From Ureibacillus terrenus (lineage in GTDB: Bacteria; Bacillota; Bacilli; Bacillales_A; Planococcaceae): a DNA stretch of 64,000 nt. Shown piece after piece: positions 58,585 to 64,000 of the stretch; the first letter of the stretch is position 1; each line of letters starts with the position of its first letter. The stretch covers positions 111,065 to 175,064 of the forward strand of contig NZ_VIGD01000001.1 in NCBI RefSeq assembly GCF_006569205.1. The letters run 5' to 3'. The translations under genes and the position numbers were made by a program. Below the pieces are notes generated by a model. The model was not told the origin of the DNA. It ran no database searches and saw only the letters and a list, made by a program, of their open reading frames with translations.

Positions 58585-59004
58585 TTAAATCGGAACAATT
58601 TTTGGTTCTTTCCCTTTTGAATTCATCAACCGGATTTGGGTAGGAACAATTTTTAAGACCACCATGTTCGGGTCGTCCGGTCCTTCAAACCAGAATCTCA
58701 GCATTTTGTTCCACACTTTTTCTTTCATACCTTCATCGGATGATATTTCCACTTTCCCCTCGATTTCCAGGTAAGAATCTCCAAACCCTTTTCCATCATA
58801 ACCAATCAAAATGTGCGTATAAGGGTTTTTCGACAGTTCTTCCACCTTATGGGTCTTTTTGCTTGTCACCGTGTACAAAGTAAAATCATCATTGTAAAAC
58901 GTCATATAGCGGGAATGGGGTTTGTTTCCTTCAATGGTTGCCATCGTCCCTACCAAGTTGTCGTTCAAGATTTTTTCGGCAATTTCCCTTTCTGTTTTCG
59001 GCAT
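58585..59004 (-). CDS. Pyridoxamine 5'-phosphate oxidase-fold protein (general stress type)
   Basis: The 139 residues have the split-barrel flavin-binding fold of COG3871-like proteins: LVGTMATIEGNKPHSRYMTFYNDDFTLYTVTS with KKTHKVEELSKNPYTHILIGYD. Members are annotated as general stress proteins; whether this one binds FMN or F420 cannot be told. The ATG at 59004 has ATGGAGTG upstream. Confidence 0.82.
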   Translation of the reverse strand: MPKTEREIAEKILNDNLVGTMATIEGNKPHSRYMTFYNDDFTLYTVTSKKTHKVEELSKNPYTHILIGYDGKGFGDSYLEIEGKVEISSDEGMKEKVWNKMLRFWFEGPDDPNMVVLKIVPTQIRLMNSKGKEPKIVPI

Positions 59005-59067
59005 CACAAACACTCCATTTGCTGTTTTGTATTTAGTATTCCAAAAAATCGTTCAGTTATGAGCATT

Positions 59068-59952
59068 TCATACAACCGGCCTCCAATTTTGCAAAAATTC
59101 CTCGGTTTTTGTTCTGCCCAGTTGGATTAAATGCTTTTTCGCTTCATCATCCAGGTCAAATTGGGCGGCATTGTAATGCTCTACGGGAATAAAGATGATA
59201 TTTTTTTCATGTCTTCTTGAGATGTACCGGTTATCATGGGCGTTCATCATCGCTTTGATCAAGGCTTCAAACAAATGCAGACCATTACCTATTTTGTGGG
59301 GATGGATTTCCGTTATTGGGCTGCTGAGTTTCAGTCCCAACAACGGCCGGACCCTTTTCCCGTTATCATAAATCCATAGGGGAAAATTGCTTAATACCCC
59401 GCCATCGACGAAAATGGAATCCCCTTTTTCAGTATTTAATTTCACCGGTTCAAAGAAAAAAGGGATTCCGCAGCTCATTCTCAGCGCCTTGGCAATGGAA
59501 AACTCGCGCCAATCTTGGCCATATAAATGCAGATCATCGGGGATGACAATCATTCGGCCATTTGACAAATCCGATGCCACGACTTTCAGCGCCCCCTCCG
59601 GCAAGTCGCCAAACGTACGGACACCCTTTTCGCCCAATTTCTTGCAAAGCCATTTCTCCAGGATCCTTCCTTTATATAAACCTAAACGGAAATATAAATT
59701 CAACCATTTTAACAAGGGAAGAGTTTTCGAACATTTCGGTGGATCAAGCAATGATTTTGTGTCCAATTCTTCGAGTGCCTTTTCCATTTCTTTTACGTTG
59801 TACCCTGCCGCAATAAAAGCTGCCACAATGGAGCCGGCACTCGTTCCCGCAACCCTTTTAAAGGTGTATCCTTTTTCCGTAAGCACCTGATAGGCGCCGA
59901 CAAAGGCAAAGGCTTTTACTCCACCGCCAGAAAAAACGCCATCAATTTCCAT
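59068..59952 (-). CDS. yqhO: Patatin-like phospholipase
   Basis: The 294 residues have the patatin hydrolase signature: oxyanion GGGVKAF near residue 9, nucleophile Ser in GTSAGS near residue 37 and the catalytic Asp in FVDGGVLSN near residue 187. No signal peptide is evident, so it should act in the cytosol. The nearest B. subtilis relative is YqhO, but that gene lies near lipM there; here it is by sodA. Confidence 0.85.
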   Translation of the reverse strand: MEIDGVFSGGGVKAFAFVGAYQVLTEKGYTFKRVAGTSAGSIVAAFIAAGYNVKEMEKALEELDTKSLLDPPKCSKTLPLLKWLNLYFRLGLYKGRILEKWLCKKLGEKGVRTFGDLPEGALKVVASDLSNGRMIVIPDDLHLYGQDWREFSIAKALRMSCGIPFFFEPVKLNTEKGDSIFVDGGVLSNFPLWIYDNGKRVRPLLGLKLSSPITEIHPHKIGNGLHLFEALIKAMMNAHDNRYISRRHEKNIIFIPVEHYNAAQFDLDDEAKKHLIQLGRTKTEEFLQNWRPVV

Positions 59953-60040
59953 CTACTCTCTCCCTTATCTTTTCATTGGTATACTTTAAGAAAAAATAAG
60001 GGATTTTAGAACTATTGATGCATAAAGTTGTTGACAATTT

Positions 60041-60092
60041 AAAAAACCGCAAGCGCTCCGGAAAAACGTTTTCCTTGAAGCTTGCGGTTTTG
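60041..60092 (-). terminator. Terminator of the 57-aa gene
   Basis: AAACCGCAAGC/GCTTGCGGTTT hairpin with an A-rich/T-rich flank; on the minus strand a T-run follows. Confidence 0.7.
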
Positions 60093-60103
60093 TTTGCGGT
60101 ATT

Positions 60104-60277
60104 TTACTCGTTTAAAATGGATGGGTTTTGCTTGCTCGACGGTTTTCCTTTGTTTTCATTTTGATTGGCTTTTTTTGCCTGTTCATTTTGGCCGATGACA
60201 TCCAAATCATCAGGGCTCAAATCATAACCATAGCCGTATTCTTCCCTGTCCAATGGTTTCTCTTTTTTCTTTGCCAT
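60104..60277 (-). CDS. Small hydrophilic hypothetical protein, 57 aa
   Basis: The product is charged and disordered-looking: an N-terminal basic stretch, REEYGYGYDLSPDDLDVIGQ, then an Asn/Lys/Gln-rich tail. No known family is recognised with certainty. The ATG at 60277 has GGAGGTGACC upstream. It sits between sodA and the patatin gene, with its own terminator. Confidence 0.65.
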   Translation of the reverse strand: MAKKKEKPLDREEYGYGYDLSPDDLDVIGQNEQAKKANQNENKGKPSSKQNPSILNE

Positions 60278-60350
60278 AACGGTCACCTCCATGGAACTTA
60301 ATCTGCCTCAAGTTCCACGATTTATGCGGAAGTTCCTCCAAAATTTCTCC

Positions 60351-60393
60351 TAAAAAAATCAGGGCCATACATGAAGTATGGACCCTGATTTTA
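60351..60393 (-). terminator. sodA terminator
   Basis: AATCAGGGCCATAC/GTATGGACCCTGATT hairpin (one bulge) followed on the minus strand by a T-run. Confidence 0.85.
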
Positions 60394-60403
60394 TAGAAGC
60401 GGA

Positions 60404-61015
60404 TTATTTTTTCGCAGCAGCGTATTTTTCAGCCACAACGTCCCAGTTTACAACATTCCAGAATGCGGCAATGTATTCAGGACGACGGTTTTGATATTTC
60501 AAGTAGTAAGCATGTTCCCAAACATCCAAACCAAGGATTGGTGTTTCGCCTTCCATGTATGGAGAATCTTGGTTTGGTGTGGATGTAACTTTTAATTCGC
60601 CGTTTTTATCCACTACCAACCAAGCCCAACCGGAACCGAAACGGCCTGCGGCAGCTTTTGAGAATTCATCTTTGAACGCATCGAAGCTGCCGAATTTCGC
60701 ATCGATTGCAGCAGCGAGTTCGCCGGCAGGAGCTTTGGCACCGCCAGGAGTCAATACTTCCCAGAATAATGTGTGGTTGGCATGTCCACCGCCGTTGTTG
60801 CGCACTGCAGTACGTTTTTCTTCTGGTACAGCGTCAAGATTTGAAATCAATTCAATGATGTCTTTATTTGCAAATTCTGTACCTTCCACAGCCGCATTTA
60901 AATTTGTTACATACGTATTATGGTGTTTCGTATGGTGAATTTCCATTGTTTGTGCATCAATATAAGGTTCCAATGCATCATATGCGTAAGGTAATTTTGG
61001 TAATTCAAATACCAT
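60404..61015 (-). CDS. sodA: Superoxide dismutase (Mn/Fe)
   Basis: The 203 residues match the Mn/Fe family: [28 protein letters not shown] with two metal His, [13 protein letters not shown], and [19 protein letters not shown] with metal Asp and His. The QxxxN pattern and Bacillus context favour Mn. AAAGGAGG lies upstream. It removes superoxide in the cytosol. Confidence 0.97.
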   Translation of the reverse strand: MVFELPKLPYAYDALEPYIDAQTMEIHHTKHHNTYVTNLNAAVEGTEFANKDIIELISNLDAVPEEKRTAVRNNGGGHANHTLFWEVLTPGGAKAPAGELAAAIDAKFGSFDAFKDEFSKAAAGRFGSGWAWLVVDKNGELKVTSTPNQDSPYMEGETPILGLDVWEHAYYLKYQNRRPEYIAAFWNVVNWDVVAEKYAAAKK

Positions 61016-61230
61016 GAGAGTTTCCTCCTTTTATATAAATCAGTAATTTCTTACCTCTTCTATAAGGTTAGCAGAATAAAAGTAGCCATTCAATTATTTC
61101 GCACCGGTTTGAAAGGATTTTCAGACTTTTGACCGAAAACCGTTTCATTGATACTTCCGCCATTTATAAAATGCTTATTGCCAAACATTACTTTTCCCGT
61201 TCCAATGGCTTTTTATACAAAAAACGCTTT

Positions 61231-61713
61231 TTAAATAATTGCAATGAGAAAAATGATAATCATCACCAATTGCAGGATGCTTTTCGTTGCAACGGAAGTT
61301 AAAAAGCCGACAAGCGAACCGATTCCTGCCCGGACAGCCTGATAAAAATCCCTGCCCGCAAAAAAGAACTCGCCGATTACGGCTCCCAAGAAAGGCCCGA
61401 TCAGAATTCCCAAAAACGGTATGACAAATGGGCCCAGCAATAATCCGATCGTGCTGCCCCAAAGTCCCGCCTTCGTTCCGCCGAACTTTTTCACACTGAC
61501 GAGATTGGCAAGGGTATCCGCCGCAAACAGCAGGATGACGAACAAGATTTCCGTGAGCCAAAACCACCAGGAAAGCTCTGCAAAGGAGAAAAACAATCCG
61601 TAAAGCAAAAATCCCAAAAGCAAAAACAACACGGACGGAATAATCGGATAAACCAATCCAATGAATGCGACGATAAAACAAAGAATAATCAACAACCATG
61701 CAATGATTTCCAT
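61231..61713 (-). CDS. yqgC: DUF456 membrane protein YqgC
   Basis: The 160 residues have about five membrane helices with a glycine-rich repeat centre (GGTKAGLWGSTIGLLLGPFVIP and LIGPFLGAVIGEF), typical of DUF456. Function unknown. The ATG at 61713 has GGAGGG upstream. Confidence 0.87.
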   Translation of the reverse strand: MEIIAWLLIILCFIVAFIGLVYPIIPSVLFLLLGFLLYGLFFSFAELSWWFWLTEILFVILLFAADTLANLVSVKKFGGTKAGLWGSTIGLLLGPFVIPFLGILIGPFLGAVIGEFFFAGRDFYQAVRAGIGSLVGFLTSVATKSILQLVMIIIFLIAII

Positions 61714-61831
61714 CAATTTCCCTCCATATTTGTTTTTACGGGGAAGAATGAAAAAAGTTTCAAATACACAAATTTGTTGATTTTTTCTTTTTTCCGTTTC
61801 GTGTTACACTTGCAATGGAGGAGAAAAAATC

Positions 61832-62347
61832 ATGGTTACTCATCTGCAATTATTTTTGCACAGTTTATTTCAGCCATTTAAGCTTGCGGCTTATCGGATA
61901 TTGCCGATCGGCAAAGTCATCCAGTATGTTTTTATCCTTATTACAGTCCTGACGATTTTTTCATTTATTCAATTTTTGACGGGCGTTTCGGAAACGGCCG
62001 TCCAAATTAAAGGGTTGCAGCAATATGTGAAAGATATCCAATGGCTGCTTTATCCTTTTGCCCTTTTTTTATTGTTTTTTACTTCCACCGTTTTATTGTT
62101 TGTCCGAATCTCCATCTATGCGGCGGCTGGAACGGTATTTTTGAAACTTTTGAAACGCCGCGGAGAATATCGGCACATGTGGCGGACAACCTCTTTCGCG
62201 ATTACCTGGCCGACGCTGCTTTCCATTCTATTTTCCTTTTTTTCTGTATCTAGTTGGGTTGCAACTTCCATTAATTGCATCATTACCATTTTTCTATTAA
62301 TCCTTGCTTCGTTAAAATACCCGAAAACAGAAAAAACGAGGTTCTGA
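61832..62347 (+). CDS. yqgB: DUF1189 membrane protein YqgB
   Basis: The 171 residues match DUF1189: an N-terminal LFLHSLFQPFKLAAYRILPIGKVIQYVF segment and about four membrane helices. Function unknown. It starts ATG with GGAGGAGAAA upstream and is followed by a hairpin shared with the next gene. Confidence 0.82.
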   Translation: MVTHLQLFLHSLFQPFKLAAYRILPIGKVIQYVFILITVLTIFSFIQFLTGVSETAVQIKGLQQYVKDIQWLLYPFALFLLFFTSTVLLFVRISIYAAAGTVFLKLLKRRGEYRHMWRTTSFAITWPTLLSILFSFFSVSSWVATSINCIITIFLLILASLKYPKTEKTRF

Positions 62348-62349
62348 AT

Positions 62350-62390
62350 CCCTCCTTGCTTCATATAGTGGAGCAAGGAGGTTTTGTTTT
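62350..62390 (+). promoter_or_regulatory. Hairpin that ends yqgB and buries the yqfZ ribosome binding site
   Basis: CTCCTTGCT (62352-62360) pairs with AGCAAGGAG (62372-62380), followed by GTTTTGTTTT. The 3' arm contains the AAGGAGG of the downstream gene (62375-62381), nine bases before its ATG. It can act both as a terminator and as a translation-blocking structure. Confidence 0.55.
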
Positions 62391-62720
62391 ATGAGACTTT
62401 TTCTATCAATCGCTGTTGTAATCATCATCATTACAGTCATTAAAATAGATTTGACGGAGGGAACTCTTCCGTTGGCAGCTTATTCCGAAACAAAGGAATG
62501 CAATGAACAGCTCGCCGTCAAATCTGTGCCGGTCATTACGAAAGAAGGGGATACGGTTCATAGCTTATTGGCCGAATACCCTACCGATGAGAGAATTTCT
62601 ATGCCCGAGAGAATGGCAGATTTTTATAAATTCAATCCCCATTTAAAAAAGCAGGCCATCGTACCCGGCGAATTAATCAAAATACCCATTTATTCCAGCA
62701 ACGGACCATGCAAAAAATAA
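62391..62720 (+). CDS. yqfZ: YqfZ-like secreted/membrane protein with LysM-like region
   Basis: The 109 residues have an N-terminal membrane or signal segment (residues 3-20) and a C-terminal region (TKEGDTVHSLLAEY ... FYKFNPHLKKQAIVPGELIKIPIY) like a LysM domain. Position before ispG matches B. subtilis yqfZ. Its role is unknown. Its ribosome site is inside the preceding hairpin. Confidence 0.75.
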   Translation: MRLFLSIAVVIIIITVIKIDLTEGTLPLAAYSETKECNEQLAVKSVPVITKEGDTVHSLLAEYPTDERISMPERMADFYKFNPHLKKQAIVPGELIKIPIYSSNGPCKK

Positions 62721-62811
62721 AATGTTTCTTCCTTGTCGACACTTTTTTACACTGCTAAAATAATGGAAGTGAAGGTACGGGAAAAGTACCTCAAGAAGGA
62801 GAGAGTTGTTG

Positions 62812-63912
62812 ATGAGTGAAATTATTCATCGTTCAAAAACACGTCCGGTACGTGTAGGAAATTTGACTATCGGCGGCAATAATGAAGTCATTGTCCAAAG
62901 TATGTGTACTACCAAAACCCATGATGTTGAAGCAACTGTCGCTGAAATATTGCGGCTAGAAGAAGCAGGATGCCAGCTTGTAAGGGTTGCTGTTCCAGAC
63001 GAACGGGCAGCGGCTGCGATTCCTGAAATCAAGAAACGCATCCATATCCCGCTAGTGGCGGATATTCATTTTAACTATAAACTCGCATTAATGGCGATTG
63101 AAAACGGCATCGATAAAGTGCGCATCAATCCCGGGAATATCGGACGCCGTGAAAAAGTGGAAGCCGTTGTAAAAGCGGCAAAAGAAAGAGGGGTCCCAAT
63201 CCGGATTGGTGTCAATGCGGGTTCCTTGGAACGGCATATTTTGGAGAAATACGGCTATCCAACAGCAGATGGCATGATCGAATCTGCTTTGCATCATATA
63301 AGAATACTTGAAGATTTAGATTTCCATGACATTATTGTTTCCATGAAAGCGTCCGACGTCAACCTTGCCATTGAAGCTTATGAAAAGGCTGCCCGCACCT
63401 TCGATTATCCATTGCATCTCGGGATTACAGAATCCGGAACGCTCTTTTCCGGCACAATCAAATCCGCCGCAGGTCTGGGGGCCCTACTTTCAAGGGGAAT
63501 CGGCAACACAATCCGCATCTCCCTTTCAGCGGACCCGGTTGAGGAAGTGAAAGTTGCAAGGGAATTGTTGAAAGCCTTTGGTCTTGCATCCAATATGGCC
63601 ACATTGGTTTCTTGTCCGACTTGCGGACGGATTGAAATTGATTTGATTTCCATCGCCAACGAAATCGAAGAATATATTTCCAAATTAAACGTTCCGTTGA
63701 AAGTCGCGGTTTTGGGTTGCGCGGTCAACGGACCTGGTGAAGCAAGAGAAGCGGATATCGGCATTGCCGGCGCCCGAGGCGAAGGCCTCCTCTTTATGAA
63801 AGGAAAAACCGTGCGCAAGGTGCCGGAAGAAACAATGGTTGAAGAATTGAAAAAAGAAATCGACAAATTGGCGGCAGAGAAATTGGCGGAAAGGGAAAAA
63901 CAACAAATCTAA
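62812..63912 (+). CDS. ispG: 4-hydroxy-3-methylbut-2-enyl diphosphate synthase (IspG/GcpE)
   Basis: IspG performs the sixth step of the MEP isoprenoid pathway with a [4Fe-4S] cluster. The 366 residues contain [49 protein letters not shown], the cluster Cys pair in [12 protein letters not shown] and the third Cys in [10 protein letters not shown]. The ATG at 62812 has AAGGAGAG upstream. It shares the pathway with dxs and ispA elsewhere in the window. Confidence 0.96.
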   Translation: MSEIIHRSKTRPVRVGNLTIGGNNEVIVQSMCTTKTHDVEATVAEILRLEEAGCQLVRVAVPDERAAAAIPEIKKRIHIPLVADIHFNYKLALMAIENGIDKVRINPGNIGRREKVEAVVKAAKERGVPIRIGVNAGSLERHILEKYGYPTADGMIESALHHIRILEDLDFHDIIVSMKASDVNLAIEAYEKAARTFDYPLHLGITESGTLFSGTIKSAAGLGALLSRGIGNTIRISLSADPVEEVKVARELLKAFGLASNMATLVSCPTCGRIEIDLISIANEIEEYISKLNVPLKVAVLGCAVNGPGEAREADIGIAGARGEGLLFMKGKTVRKVPEETMVEELKKEIDKLAAEKLAEREKQQI

Positions 63913-63930
63913 TTCATTAGGAGGGGTTTA

Positions 63931-64000
63931 ATGAAGCCGGTTAAACCTCGTTTCGGGATCGATATCGACGGAACAGTGACTGCTCCTGATACGTTGATTC
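63931..64000 (+). CDS. yqfW: Start of a HAD-type nucleotidase (YqfW-like), truncated by the window end
   Basis: The first 23 codons begin after TAGGAGGGG. They read KPRFGIDIDGTVTAPDTLI after the start, the HAD motif I (DxDGT) of the YqfW family. The rest lies beyond base 64,000. Confidence 0.8.
   Translation, partial: MKPVKPRFGIDIDGTVTAPDTLI

Noticed and set aside
61175..61699. 174-codon minus-strand frame overlapping yqgC
   Set aside because: It is the shifted frame of yqgC. The 61231-61713 frame has the conserved DUF456 sequence and a ribosome site.

Overview
The window is chromosomal DNA from an aerobic, endospore-forming member of the Bacillota, order Bacillales. It carries spo0A, spoIVB, a spoIIIA operon, the comG competence operon, accBC, pst, sodA and ispG in an order that largely follows the Bacillus subtilis spo0A-to-yqfW region, read in reverse. 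Nearly every gene from base 250 to 61,700 is on the minus strand. The B. subtilis gene pair gluP/glcK is absent from its usual place, and glycerol kinase lacks the histidine that the PTS phosphorylates. Both fit a non-saccharolytic Planococcaceae-type organism (Ureibacillus/Lysinibacillus-like), but the genus is an inference. I see no rRNA, tRNA, CRISPR array, insertion sequence or prophage.

Layout. 1-4.8 kb: end of a DUF2627 gene, a FapA/DUF342 protein, a small unknown gene, spo0A and spoIVB. 4.9-13.9 kb: recN and argR, then tlyA-dxs-ispA-xseB-xseA, then folD and nusB. 14-19.6 kb: a YfhE-like micro-gene and glpK, yqhY, a luciferase-like oxidoreductase, accC and accB. 19.8-22.4 kb: a reduced spoIIIA operon (AC to AH only). 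22.5-26.2 kb: efp, pepQ, aroQ, yqhR and divergent yqhQ. 26.3-32.7 kb: a GlcD-type oxidase, class II ribonucleotide reductase with paired NrdR boxes, lipM, a 730-bp gene-free stretch holding a LexA-box promoter, and yqhL. 32.8-37 kb: gcvPB-gcvPA-gcvT under a tandem glycine riboswitch. 37-41.3 kb: aroK and comGA-GG. 41.5-47.1 kb: a SufR-like regulator with four cysteines, yqgY, yqgX, DUF2759, the LTA synthase yqgS, yqgQ, 5-formyl-THF cyclo-ligase and rpmG. 47.2-52.3 kb: yqzD, yqzC, a monooxygenase remnant, an MFS transporter, and trpE-trpG under a tryptophan T-box. 52.3-58.4 kb: pstB-A-C-S with a PhoP box, and the PBP2A gene pbpA. 58.5-64 kb: a PNPOx-fold protein, a patatin phospholipase, a 57-aa gene, sodA, yqgC, yqgB, yqfZ, ispG and the start of yqfW.

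Functional links. Isoprenoid synthesis is represented at both ends (dxs, ispA, ispG). One-carbon and lipoyl metabolism come together in folD, the glycine cleavage genes, 5-formyl-THF cyclo-ligase and lipM. Fatty-acid synthesis is represented by accBC. Sporulation genes run from the master regulator Spo0A through the SpoIIIA channel to the SpoIVB signalling protease.

Most unusual observations: a spoIIIA operon starting at spoIIIAC with its own sigma-E-like promoter and no room for AA or AB; a 45-residue stub in the SpoIIIAF position; glycerol kinase with Asn in place of the phosphorylated His230; an orphan LexA-controlled promoter; and an iron-sulfur-type regulator divergent from comG.
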